A stretch of 64,000 nucleotides of DNA from Neiella litorisoli (GTDB lineage: Bacteria; Pseudomonadota; Gammaproteobacteria; Enterobacterales; Neiellaceae), in contig NZ_JACXAF010000016.1 in the NCBI RefSeq assembly GCF_014773395.1, positions 1-64,000 of the forward strand, given 5' to 3'. This document shows positions 8,529-16,781 of this stretch, in pieces. The position numbers and the translations under genes were made by a program. Below the pieces are notes generated by a model. The model was not told the DNA's origin, did no database searches, and saw only the letters and a list, made by a program, of their open reading frames with translations. Every line of letters begins with the position of its first letter. Within the stretch, counting starts at the first letter, position 1.

Positions 8529-9248
8529 CTAACAAAGCGCAACTAGGCTCAGCACTTCGACTACGGTCGGAGCTGGAAAATGGAATTTAACATCCATGCT
8601 AGCCAGTTTGACGCCATAGATTCGGTCGCTGTCTTTACCTGCTTGATAGGCAGGTCTGGGATCTTGACTCAATACTTGCTCAATCAACACTTTTATATCC
8701 AGTGTTGGTAATTGTGCTGATGGCTTATTGGTCAAGCCTTGTAGGGCCGCTTGTGACCAGATCACTGCAAGCTGGCCTGAGGGCTTCTCATCGGCATAAC
8801 CGGCCTTAGCGTCTGTAATTGCCTCGGCATAAGGTAAGTAAGGCTTGATGTCGAGCACTGGCGTGCCATCTACCAAATCCAATCCTCGCAGCGTCAAACG
8901 GTTGGTCGGTTGGCCATCGATGTTGAGAGACTCAACGTCGACCAATTCCACCAACGACATACCAATACCATTGGGGCGAAAGGTGCTGCGAGAGGCAAAC
9001 ACACCGACCTTTTTGTTGCCACCAAGTCGCGGCGGCCGCACCAGTGGTTGCCAGCCTTTTGCGACGGTCTGATGAAATTGAAAAATAAGCCAGATATGGC
9101 TGAATTGGTTCAATCCTCGGACTGTTTCTGCAACGCCAAATTCACCGGTTAAATCGCAGTAGCCTAATGCTTCGGGGGCCAACCCAGGTTGCCGTGGAAT
9201 GGCAAATTTCTCGCCATAGGGCGAGCGAATGGTGCCAATGGCAATCAT
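8529..9248 (-). CDS. trmO: tRNA (N6-threonylcarbamoyladenosine37-N6)-methyltransferase TrmO
   Basis: SAM-dependent methyltransferase of the TsaA/TrmO beta-barrel family, which methylates t6A37 in Thr tRNAs. The N-terminus MIAIGTIRSPYGEKF is the family signature, and RPNGIGMSLVEL and LRGLDLVDGTPVLDIKPY are recognisable core motifs. The frame is open further upstream, but ATG 9248 matches the family N-terminus and overlaps the rcsF stop by four bases (ATGA). Length is then 239 residues, as in E. coli. It converges with the diguanylate cyclase gene with five bases between the stops. Confidence 0.93.
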   Translation of the reverse strand: MIAIGTIRSPYGEKFAIPRQPGLAPEALGYCDLTGEFGVAETVRGLNQFSHIWLIFQFHQTVAKGWQPLVRPPRLGGNKKVGVFASRSTFRPNGIGMSLVELVDVESLNIDGQPTNRLTLRGLDLVDGTPVLDIKPYLPYAEAITDAKAGYADEKPSGQLAVIWSQAALQGLTNKPSAQLPTLDIKVLIEQVLSQDPRPAYQAGKDSDRIYGVKLASMDVKFHFPAPTVVEVLSLVALC

Positions 9249-9643
9249 GGTTGTTCCGTCGCTGCGATAGCAAAGGCTCTGCCGTAGCAGGACACTAAGA
9301 TCACGCAAGCGGGCGACTCGGTGTTTTGCTCTGTTTCGCAAACGTCGATCACCAGCGCATTGGCTCCTTGATTGGCCGCTTTGATACGCGCATCGGTGCG
9401 AGCGTCAGCAATCGAAGCTGGCACGGCATTGCTGTTTTCTTGGCAGCTAAAGCCAGATACCGCGGCAATGCGCTTGGCTCCCTCTGGTAGTTCACTTGCA
9501 GGGAACAGTTGGACTTCGCTGGGCTTGAAGTAGTCTTTGAAGTTCTGCGGATCTAAATTGGTGCTGACATCATAGTCGCTGGCACATGCGCCCAACAACA
9601 ACGCCAGAATTAAAGGCAGCTTATTCACAATATTATTTTCCAT
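9245..9643 (-). CDS. rcsF: Rcs stress sensor outer-membrane lipoprotein RcsF
   Basis: 132-residue lipoprotein. The signal peptide ends in the lipobox LLGAC with the lipidated Cys near residue 20. Four further cysteines in the C-terminal domain (GFSC, DVCE, PACV, SCYG) match the two disulfides of RcsF, which monitors envelope stress and signals to the Rcs phosphorelay in enterobacteria. It is translationally coupled to trmO. No other Rcs gene is in the window, so whether a full Rcs pathway operates here is not shown. Confidence 0.88.
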   Translation of the reverse strand: MENNIVNKLPLILALLLGACASDYDVSTNLDPQNFKDYFKPSEVQLFPASELPEGAKRIAAVSGFSCQENSNAVPASIADARTDARIKAANQGANALVIDVCETEQNTESPACVILVSCYGRAFAIAATEQP

Positions 9644-9722
9644 GTCGGCAATCTCAGCGTATTCTGCTCGGGTTGAGATGGCAGCGCAAGTAAGCTGCTG
9701 AATTACCCGGAGGCTGGCTTTT

Positions 9723-10604
9723 ATGTATCGATCTCGTCGTCAACTCATTTTTTGGTCGGTGACTGTGTCTTTAGCAATTGCGTTGGTGATCTACGCGTTT
9801 AGCGACACCAACCAAGCAACTGGGCCAAGGCAAGGCATATTCTTGCCGATGTTAATGGTCCACAGTCCTGCGTTGACGCAAATTCGTATCGATGATCAGC
9901 AACATCAGCCTTGGTTGACCATGGAGCCAGCGAGCGATTCGGAGGTAACTGGCTGGCAAATCAAAGAAGCGGATAATTATCCGGTGAACATGACGCGTCT
10001 GGCGAAATTAATTGGCCAGCTATCGCGCGCTTCCATTACTGCTTCTGTAGATTATCCTGACGAATCTAAAGCAGTGGCGACTGCGCCTTGGAATACTAAA
10101 ACGGATTTCGCAGAGTTAACCGCCCAATATCATTTAACTATTCTCGCCGAGGGCAACTTCTTCCGTCATATTTGGTTATCAGAAATAGCTGACGGCCAGC
10201 AATGGTTAAGGGTAGATAAAGACAGTTATAGCTATCAAATTGAACAATTAATTGAATTAAGTAGTGAGCAGCAATCTTGGTTGCAACCGGTCGATTTGGC
10301 GTCATTATTTGCGCTCGCCGATGAGGTGACATTAGAAACTGCTGCAGCAGATGCCAATATTGAGTCCCTTCAAAAGCACTTACAAATAGTCAATCCGCTT
10401 GATGCTATTGCAAAAGGCAAAGGAACGCCGGGGGCATTGCAATATGCCTTGAAATTGCATCAGCACAGTGAGCTATTGGCGGAATTGGCGATTTATCGAA
10501 ATGATCAGGGCCTTTGGTTAGATATTCAATTAGCAACCCCCGAACAGGCTGAGGAAATAGCACTGTTGGCAAATTGGTATTTGGCCTTAGCGAGTACCCC
10601 GTAG
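9723..10604 (+). CDS. DUF4340 domain-containing membrane-anchored protein
   Basis: 293 residues with one N-terminal membrane anchor (about residues 8-27) and a soluble extracytoplasmic body. The pattern GWQIKEADNYPVN followed by LAKLIGQLSRA fits DUF4340. In other genomes this domain often accompanies gliding-type ABC exporter genes, but none is adjacent. ATG 9723 has a clear GGAGG Shine-Dalgarno at 9709-9713. It is transcribed divergently from rcsF and ends at a shared bidirectional terminator. Function unknown. Confidence 0.7.
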   Translation: MYRSRRQLIFWSVTVSLAIALVIYAFSDTNQATGPRQGIFLPMLMVHSPALTQIRIDDQQHQPWLTMEPASDSEVTGWQIKEADNYPVNMTRLAKLIGQLSRASITASVDYPDESKAVATAPWNTKTDFAELTAQYHLTILAEGNFFRHIWLSEIADGQQWLRVDKDSYSYQIEQLIELSSEQQSWLQPVDLASLFALADEVTLETAAADANIESLQKHLQIVNPLDAIAKGKGTPGALQYALKLHQHSELLAELAIYRNDQGLWLDIQLATPEQAEEIALLANWYLALASTP

Positions 10605-10607
10605 AGG

Positions 10608-10643
10608 AATAAAAAAGCCCCGCTAAAGCGAGGCTTTTTTATT
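10608..10643. terminator. bidirectional terminator between DUF4340 gene and hns
   Basis: AATAAAAAAGCC(C)CGCT - AAAG - CG(A)GGCTTTTTTATT. A/T runs on both sides make it functional for the convergent genes on both strands. Confidence 0.88.
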
Positions 10644-10660
10644 CTGCGATATGAACGTCA

Positions 10661-11053
10661 TTAAATCAGAAATTCATCCAATGAACGGCCCGCATCAAGT
10701 TGTGCTTTCAGTGCTTTAGGAGTTCGGCCTTGACCGGTCCAAGTCGCTTCTGCGCCATTTTCAGCAATAAACTTGTATTTTGCTGGGCGAGGCGCACGTT
10801 TTGCTTTCGGGGCAACCGCGGCTACACCTAAGTCTGATTCGCTAATGTTATTTTCGGCCATTAGCGCTTTAATTTCTTCAATTTTTGCTAAGCGCTCTTT
10901 TTCTTCTTCAAAACGAGCGGCTTCTTCTGATTTTACTTCTTCAATCAATGCTTCTAGCTTTTCTTTGTATTCCACCAAAGCTTCAGATGTTTCACCACGG
11001 AGCGCAGCGCGCAGGCGGCGATAGTTACCTAGTATATCGGTGATATTGGTCAT
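10661..11053 (-). CDS. hns: H-NS family nucleoid-associated protein
   Basis: 130-residue DNA-binding protein. The N-terminal two thirds form a charged coiled-coil oligomerisation region rich in Glu and Lys. The C-terminal DNA-binding domain has the signature TWTGQGRTPKALK followed by G(R/K)SLDEFLI. Length and layout are those of H-NS/StpA, which silence AT-rich DNA. An AGGAAG Shine-Dalgarno precedes ATG 11053. The AT-rich upstream region (11054-11178) is a plausible target for autoregulation, which is an inference from the family. Confidence 0.93.
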   Translation of the reverse strand: MTNITDILGNYRRLRAALRGETSEALVEYKEKLEALIEEVKSEEAARFEEEKERLAKIEEIKALMAENNISESDLGVAAVAPKAKRAPRPAKYKFIAENGAEATWTGQGRTPKALKAQLDAGRSLDEFLI

Positions 11054-11178
11054 GTTACTTCCTAATTGCCGAATGGATACGTACGTATTATGTCGCTATA
11101 ACGGCTTAATCTTATATCTGAATAGAGAAAATTCCAATTGGCGAAAAGAATATAATTTATCAATGATGGAAAAATTAC

Positions 11179-11208
11179 AAAAAAGCCCGTTCAATTAACG
11201 GGCTTTTG
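11179..11208 (-). terminator. terminator of fadL
   Basis: Stem AAAAGCCCGTT / AACGGGCTTTT with a six-base loop; read on the minus strand it ends in a T run eight bases after the fadL stop. Confidence 0.85.
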
Positions 11209-11216
11209 GCAGTTAT

Positions 11217-12632
11217 TTAAAACTGGTGATTATATTGTGCTGCAAATATATAGGCATTGGCTTTACTTAGCTCGACATCGAGTGTGGTAATGGTTTGCCC
11301 TTGTAGCTCAAATTCCTCATGCACACGAGTTGAATTGCCATGTAAGAACGCTGCGCCAACATCAATATTTGACTGTTTATTTAAATGGTAAGTTAATCCC
11401 GCGCTATACCAGCGACGATCCGTATCGGGAATAGAAATGCTACGGTATTCGTCTTTCACTGGGCTGGAATCATAAGCATAACCGGCTCGCAGGGTAATTT
11501 CTGGGCTTAACACATAGGTAGCGCCTAGCGCGGCGCGCCATGAATTGTCAAAATTCTCTTCTTTTAACAGCAAGCTGTCGCTGATGGCAGTGGTGTCGTC
11601 AAAATCAATGACTAACTCTTCGAATGAACTCCAGCCGGTGTAGTGGTAGCTTGCTTGTACCGACCACTGGTCATCAATTCGGTGGTTGATGGCCAGCTCG
11701 GCAATCGCAGGTAAGTCGAGGGTGAGCTTGCCAGCGACTTTATCCATTTGCAGTAAATCAGAAGAGAAATGACCTTCTAAATCGACGCTAATGGCAGAAC
11801 GATAGGTCAAAGCAATGTCGGTTTGAGTTGATGGTGACCAGAGCAAGCCAACATTCCAGCCGTAATCCCAGCCATCGCCCTCAACATCTGCGATGGTCGC
11901 GCCTCCGGGTACTAAAGGTAATTCCGGTAATTGGCCACCGGTCAATGCAGCCACTTGGTTGTATTGCTGATAAGTTGCAGCATGGTCATTCATATACGCT
12001 GGCGTGGCCGTGCTCAAGCTACCATCGCCATAGAGTGCATTGACACCAAAGCCAATGGAAAACTGTTCATTGACCTTGTAGGAGATGTTCGGGTTGATAT
12101 TAATGGTGGTGACTTCAGTTTTATCGCCATATTCCAACGCATTGAAATCATCATCGTAATCGGTGCTCAGACCAAAATTTGAAAATGTCGCTAAGCCGAA
12201 ATGGATTCGGTCAGTAATTGGCGCAATAAAATAGAAGCTTGGAATAAATGCACCAGGCGCTACGTCTTTGCTATCAGCAGAGTATTCAGTGGTGACTCGA
12301 TTCAATTGGCTACCAGAAATCATTTCAGCTGCTGGCGCCAAACTGGAATTGTATAGTTGGCCTAAGTGATTGGTGGTGGTGCCCGACAGGTTGACTTCAG
12401 GATTGACGTAGCTAAGTTGGCCGCTGATGGCGATGCCATTGAATCGACTCATTGCTGCTGGGTTCCGTGATAATACAGCGGCATTTTCAACCGTTGCCGC
12501 TTCGCCAGCAAAGGCACGGCCAAGGCCGTTGGCGCTGTGTTCATTCAATTGGAAACCGGCGGCGCTAACCGAGCTTGCGGTCAGCGAGGAGATAATAACA
12601 ATACTGCGAGAGAGTCGATTTGTATGTGGCAT
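11217..12632 (-). CDS. fadL: long-chain fatty acid outer-membrane transporter, FadL family
   Basis: 471-residue outer-membrane beta-barrel with a signal peptide of about 24 residues (cleavage near VSA-AGF). The mature start AGFQLNEHSANGLGRAFAGEAA is the FadL/OmpP1 hallmark, with the N-terminal hatch and the NPAAMSR motif. It ends in a terminal Phe, the usual barrel-assembly signal. Its position next to yfcZ and upstream of fadIJ matches E. coli order, supporting a role in fatty-acid uptake that feeds beta-oxidation. Toluene-type porins share the fold, so the substrate is inferred. Confidence 0.87.
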   Translation of the reverse strand: MPHTNRLSRSIVIISSLTASSVSAAGFQLNEHSANGLGRAFAGEAATVENAAVLSRNPAAMSRFNGIAISGQLSYVNPEVNLSGTTTNHLGQLYNSSLAPAAEMISGSQLNRVTTEYSADSKDVAPGAFIPSFYFIAPITDRIHFGLATFSNFGLSTDYDDDFNALEYGDKTEVTTININPNISYKVNEQFSIGFGVNALYGDGSLSTATPAYMNDHAATYQQYNQVAALTGGQLPELPLVPGGATIADVEGDGWDYGWNVGLLWSPSTQTDIALTYRSAISVDLEGHFSSDLLQMDKVAGKLTLDLPAIAELAINHRIDDQWSVQASYHYTGWSSFEELVIDFDDTTAISDSLLLKEENFDNSWRAALGATYVLSPEITLRAGYAYDSSPVKDEYRSISIPDTDRRWYSAGLTYHLNKQSNIDVGAAFLHGNSTRVHEEFELQGQTITTLDVELSKANAYIFAAQYNHQF

Positions 12633-12739
12633 AGAAAAGTAATCGTTTGTGATGAACAGAATAATTCGGGCCCACAGAGCGTTGCTCGATAAACAATGAA
12701 CAGGCGGTCGCGGGCATAAAGAGTGCGAAGTTTATTTAT

Positions 12740-12756
12740 TTGCATACAATATGCAA
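12740..12756. promoter_or_regulatory. palindromic operator-like site between fadL and elaA
   Basis: TTGCATA-CAA-TATGCAA, a perfect 7-3-7 palindrome in the 173-bp divergent gap between fadL and elaA. It resembles a dimeric repressor site. The cognate regulator is unknown and no protein is assigned. Confidence 0.4.
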
Positions 12757-12805
12757 CGATAATTACGGGGCTAACTGACGAAATTGATAATTATTTAGGT
12801 GATTT

Positions 12806-13264
12806 GTGATTAATAACTTTGCCCGCCACTTTATGAAGTTCTGCCAATTGGATTGCCAACGTTTGATGGCTTGCCTGCAATTAAGACAGGATGTCTTCAT
12901 GATCGAGCAAAATAGCTTGTATCGCGATCTCGATGGTTTGGACAATCAGTGCTGGCATTACGTCCTTGAAGACGAGCGTCAGCCTATCGCCTACGCTCGT
13001 TTGATCCCGCCTTATGGTGATCATCAGGTCGTCCACCTTGGGCGGTTAGTGATCCACAAAGACTATCGTGGTCAGGGCTTAGGCCGCGATATCATGGTTG
13101 ATTTATTGGCTGAGTGCGATGCTCTTTTTCCGCAGCTTGATGTGGCGATTTCTGCTCAGGCGCACTTACGCGAATTCTATCGAAGTTTGGGTTTTGAGTG
13201 TGTTGGAGAGATGTATGATGACGGCGGCATCGACCACGTTGATATGGTCAAAACCGCCGCTTAA
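12806..13264 (+). CDS. elaA: ElaA-family GNAT acetyltransferase
   Basis: 152-residue acetyl-CoA-dependent N-acetyltransferase. The segment LRQDVFMIEQ followed by YRDLDGLD is the ElaA signature, and the acetyl-CoA pyrophosphate loop reads DYRGQGLGRDI (about residues 86-96). A FYRSLGFE motif near residue 129 completes the GNAT fold. GTG 12806 is used with an upstream AGGT; ATG 12833 would trim nine residues and cannot be excluded. Acceptor substrate unknown. It is divergent from fadL. Confidence 0.88.
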   Translation: MINNFARHFMKFCQLDCQRLMACLQLRQDVFMIEQNSLYRDLDGLDNQCWHYVLEDERQPIAYARLIPPYGDHQVVHLGRLVIHKDYRGQGLGRDIMVDLLAECDALFPQLDVAISAQAHLREFYRSLGFECVGEMYDDGGIDHVDMVKTAA

Positions 13265-13275
13265 GCCAGTCGCTA

Positions 13276-13986
13276 CTAGATCCGCTGCCACTTGATGGCT
13301 TGCTCCAGCGAGCCGCTGGTCTCTTCAACCAGCGTTGGGCTCTCGCCAATAATGATTAAGCCTTGTTCGCCGTGGCGATTGATCACCCCGTGGTACCGGC
13401 CATCTTCAAATTGTGCAGGCGTGTCTTTAAAGGCTTCAATATGCGGCACCACAAAGACAGTGACCCGCTGGCCCTGATGCTCTAACACCATGTGTAAGCT
13501 GCGTTTGCCTTTAAAGTCGCAATGATTTGCGTAGAAGATCCGGCCATCGACTGTGCTCATTTCGGCGCCGTAGCTTGCCAGTTTGGCATTGACCTGAGTA
13601 AGGTTGGCATTCTCATCCAAAGTCGTCATGGTGGCTGGTTCATGATAGACATGGGCCAGTGCATAATCGGCTAAATTGGCATGTGGCTGAGGCCAAAGGG
13701 CAAAGGTAGCAGTGACCACTAAGGTCACGCTGGCGGCCATGGCAAAGATCCACTTACGTCGTTCATTTTGCTCTTTGTGCTCGGTAAAGCGTTGCTTTAA
13801 CAGCAGTTGATTGGCCAAATCGTCCGGCACATCAACATTGAGCGCCGCGGCAATCTTGTCATCAAGTGCGCGCATGTCTTTGCCAAACTGCTGGCGATTG
13901 TCGCCCTCAAGCAACGCTTGCTTGATTGCTTCATCATCGTCGTAAGGTTCGGCAATCAGCCGACGACGAAACTCTAAGTCATCCAT
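13276..13986 (-). CDS. DUF3379 protein, predicted membrane anti-sigma factor
   Basis: 236 residues from ATG 13986, which starts within the end of the sigma-factor gene (8-base overlap). The N-terminus MDDLEFRRRLIAEPYDDDE is typical of DUF3379 proteins. One membrane segment (about residues 80-100) separates a cytoplasmic N-terminal part from an extracytoplasmic C-terminal part. That topology and the coupling to an ECF sigma gene are those of anti-sigma factors. The signal sensed is unknown. The stop is 11 bases from the elaA stop (convergent). Confidence 0.8.
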   Translation of the reverse strand: MDDLEFRRRLIAEPYDDDEAIKQALLEGDNRQQFGKDMRALDDKIAAALNVDVPDDLANQLLLKQRFTEHKEQNERRKWIFAMAASVTLVVTATFALWPQPHANLADYALAHVYHEPATMTTLDENANLTQVNAKLASYGAEMSTVDGRIFYANHCDFKGKRSLHMVLEHQGQRVTVFVVPHIEAFKDTPAQFEDGRYHGVINRHGEQGLIIIGESPTLVEETSGSLEQAIKWQRI

Positions 13987-14494
13987 TGCCTTGCCTCCTG
14001 TTATCCATACTATTTTCAAGTGCTTCTTTTAACTGATTACGCGCTCGGAATAGCCGCGTCATCACGGTGTTTTTGTTGAGGCCTAAGGCTTCTGCGATTT
14101 CTTCGCCGCTGTACCCGCCAATCACTTGCAGTAGCAAGGGTTCGCGATACTCAGGTGCAAGCATCTGGATGTGCCGGCGAATGAGCTGTTGCTCCATGGT
14201 GGCCTCGGCATCCAACGAGTCATTGTCTGCCAGCGGCACATCATCCATGTCGACCAAGTCAAACTGCTTACGCTCGAAGCGGCGGGCGTTTTCGCGGCGC
14301 AGAATGGTGATCAGCCAAGATTTCGCAGCATTAACGTCTTTCAACGAATCAAGGCTTTTCCAGGCCCGCAGGAAGGTTTCCTGCACTAGGTCCTGGGCAA
14401 TGGCTTGGTCGCTGCAGAGCCAATAGGCGTATCGGTATATGTCTTTATGAAAGGCCCCAACGAGGGCTTCATAGCGTTGTTGTTTACTGTTCAT
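13979..14494 (-). CDS. ECF-family RNA polymerase sigma factor
   Basis: Sigma-70 family factor of the extracytoplasmic-function class, about 171 residues from ATG 14494. Region 2 reads DIYRYAYWLCSDQAIAQDLVQETFLRAW, and region 4 ends with the helix-turn-helix GYSGEEIAEALGLNKNTVMTRLFRARNQL. The frame stays open upstream to 14614, but the ECF domain starts at MNSKQQRYEALV. The downstream overlapping DUF3379 gene is its probable membrane-bound antagonist. It is divergent from yfcZ. Its regulon is not visible here. Confidence 0.88.
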   Translation of the reverse strand: MNSKQQRYEALVGAFHKDIYRYAYWLCSDQAIAQDLVQETFLRAWKSLDSLKDVNAAKSWLITILRRENARRFERKQFDLVDMDDVPLADNDSLDAEATMEQQLIRRHIQMLAPEYREPLLLQVIGGYSGEEIAEALGLNKNTVMTRLFRARNQLKEALENSMDNRRQGNG

Positions 14495-14655
14495 ATCCGA
14501 TATGACCGGCGAGTGCTGTTTTTTATTTCGCACTTTTTTCAATTCCATTGTCGAAACAGGGACAAACCATTGTGTGATCAGAATTTGATCCAGTTCAAGA
14601 TCCTTGACCATCACCTCGGTATAGTGAGCGCCATTGACCTAAAGCAGTAACTGAT

Positions 14656-14949
14656 ATGAGCAAGACAGTAGCAGAGAAAATTGAAGATACACCAGCATGT
14701 TGTTGTGTGGATGTCGGATCGATTCTTGATAACAGTGATACCACAGCGACGTTAACCGCTGAGTGCGCTGATGAAAACGCTGCGAATGATGTGCTTGCGG
14801 GTTGGCAAAGTGCCGCGAATGATATCGCGTCAGAGCCAGTCATTGTTAAACATCAGATTGATTCCATTGAACAAGGTGTTCAATTAACTGCCAGTCTCAC
14901 TTTTTCGTGCCAAGCTGAGCTGCTGATTTTTCAGCTTGGGCAACGATAA
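14656..14949 (+). CDS. yfcZ: YfcZ/YiiS family protein (DUF406)
   Basis: 97-residue cytoplasmic protein of unknown function. The triple-Cys segment ACCCVDVGSILDNSD near the N-terminus and the C-terminal FSCQAELLIFQLG are the conserved features of E. coli YfcZ and YiiS. In E. coli yfcZ lies between fadL and fadI; here the same order holds with other genes interposed, which supports orthology. A strong terminator follows. Confidence 0.87.
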   Translation: MSKTVAEKIEDTPACCCVDVGSILDNSDTTATLTAECADENAANDVLAGWQSAANDIASEPVIVKHQIDSIEQGVQLTASLTFSCQAELLIFQLGQR

Positions 14950-14977
14950 CGATTCTCACAGCCTCTCCAGCACTTTT

Positions 14978-15006
14978 GGGCATACTTCGGGTATGCCTTT
15001 TTTTTG
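14978..15006 (+). terminator. terminator of yfcZ
   Basis: GGCATAC - TTCGG - GTATGCC followed by eight T residues: a tight hairpin with a T8 tract 29 bases after the stop. Confidence 0.9.
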
Positions 15007-15081
15007 CCTGAAATTTGACGCCACCGCAATCGATGCAGACTTCCCGCTGGTGGTGCGAGTGTCTACATCGAGCGGTATTAG

Positions 15082-16758
15082 TTACTTGGTGGAATAGAGG
15101 CTCAAGGGATCGGCTTGCTGCTGTTGCTGCGACGCTGAGCGGAGTGCGTTCAACGCTGAGGTTAAATCATCATAGTGCTGCTGCAATTGCTGCTCGGTGA
15201 ACGTCTGGCCGCCATATTGGCTTGCTTGAATTGCCTGATAGGCGTGATTGGCCGCTTGTTGCTGATCACTGCTCGTTAGCTGGGATAGCGACTGGCAGCC
15301 AAAATACTCAATTAACCACGCCCGAAGGGTGTGGTTGAGCTTCCCTGCGTCCTGCTGGTTGATGGCTTGCTGTAACTTCAACCATTGATCATTGGCTTTG
15401 CTTGAACGAGGCGCAGATTTAGTTTTAGGGGCTACCGCCGGTTGACGTTGCCGAATGATCCGAACATGGCTGAACCAAGCCGCGAGGGTGAGCAACCACA
15501 AAGCGAATAAGCCATAAACCCAAGGTGAGGAGTAGCTGAGGTTGCCCGTGTTCTCGGCTAGCGGCACTTGCGCTGGGGCAGGAGCTAGATCGTCAGCTGG
15601 CGCTTGTTGATTGCCTGCGACCACGGTGATGGTTCGTTCAGGTAAGACGGCTTCAGCCATTTGATGATAGCGGGTATCCCAGTATTCAAGGCGCACTTCG
15701 GGTAACACATACTGGCCTGGCTCGGTCGCGATCAGCGCAGCGGCTTCGACTTGCTGACTAATGACGCTATTGCCTTGGTAGATGGTCGATACTTCCGGCT
15801 TATCGGGATAAACGTTGACTGAGCTCGGGTAACTTACTTGCAATGGTGGCAAAACACTCTGGTCAATGCCGGTGGCGGTCACTGTGATGGTGCGAGTCAC
15901 CGGCTGGCCGATCGTCAATTGATTGTCGTTAGCATCAAATGACTCTTCGAGAGTGATGTATTGAGCTGGAATAAATGGTTGCTTGGCTGTATCTGGAATG
16001 GCCATGACTTCGAGCTTTAGATCATCGGCGACAACCTGCACTGGTTTGGTGGTGGCATTGTCAAAGAAGCTCCGCGGCTTGCCAGTGACAATCATACCGC
16101 TGAACATCGGTGGGCGGATGGTGAATGTTCCTGCTTGTTGCGGGGTCATGGCATATTTACGAGTGATCACCCGATAACGGCGGCCGTTGATAATCTCGAC
16201 TTTATCTTCATCGTCGCCCATTTGCTTGAAGCTAATGGCTTCGCCTTCGGGCTCGGTAAGGCTGCCACGCTCAAGTTGCGCAGCGAGATACAATTTGCTG
16301 ACCAGAACGCCCGACTGATTGGGGTAGAGCGGCGAGCCAACGACTTCATTGCGAAAGAAAATATCTCGTGGCTGGGCAGCATTGCCGACATCTTTGACCA
16401 CTTCCAGTTCAATTGGTGCTGACGACACGCCCGAGGCAGTAAATGCTGGGATGGTGTATTTGCCGGGAATGCGACAAATCAGCAAGGTGGTCCATGTGGT
16501 CGTTCGGCGGGTGGTGCCGTTAATAATTTGAGTGGAGCGGCTGATATTGGTTTGGCCGACGACAAAATCTTTCAACAGCACTGTGGTGTCAATGGCGTTG
16601 CGCTTGAGATCATCATCGGCGGTAATTTCAAGAACAAAGGATTCATTGGTAAGCACCGGGTTCTTGTCCACCACTGCAGTAATTTGAGTGAGCGCGAGCG
16701 CCGGCCATGTGGCCACTATGCTCATCAACGCAATAACCAATGCAATCAATTGCTTCAT
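15082..16758 (-). CDS. batD: BatD family protein
   Basis: 558-residue membrane-anchored periplasmic protein of the Bat (aerotolerance) system. It has a signal peptide (about 22 residues), Ig-like beta-rich repeats starting TAVVDKNPVLTNESF, and a single membrane segment near residues 407-427. A basic cytoplasmic linker and a helical Gln-rich tail follow. It is the last gene of the moxR-DUF58-DUF4381-batA-batBC-batD operon, 23 bases after batBC. The Bat proteins are thought to form a membrane complex with MoxR ATPase in stress tolerance; the exact activity is not established. Confidence 0.88.
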   Translation of the reverse strand: MKQLIALVIALMSIVATWPALALTQITAVVDKNPVLTNESFVLEITADDDLKRNAIDTTVLLKDFVVGQTNISRSTQIINGTTRRTTTWTTLLICRIPGKYTIPAFTASGVSSAPIELEVVKDVGNAAQPRDIFFRNEVVGSPLYPNQSGVLVSKLYLAAQLERGSLTEPEGEAISFKQMGDDEDKVEIINGRRYRVITRKYAMTPQQAGTFTIRPPMFSGMIVTGKPRSFFDNATTKPVQVVADDLKLEVMAIPDTAKQPFIPAQYITLEESFDANDNQLTIGQPVTRTITVTATGIDQSVLPPLQVSYPSSVNVYPDKPEVSTIYQGNSVISQQVEAAALIATEPGQYVLPEVRLEYWDTRYHQMAEAVLPERTITVVAGNQQAPADDLAPAPAQVPLAENTGNLSYSSPWVYGLFALWLLTLAAWFSHVRIIRQRQPAVAPKTKSAPRSSKANDQWLKLQQAINQQDAGKLNHTLRAWLIEYFGCQSLSQLTSSDQQQAANHAYQAIQASQYGGQTFTEQQLQQHYDDLTSALNALRSASQQQQQADPLSLYSTK

Positions 16759-16781
16759 TATTTCTCAAACCTCTATGTGGG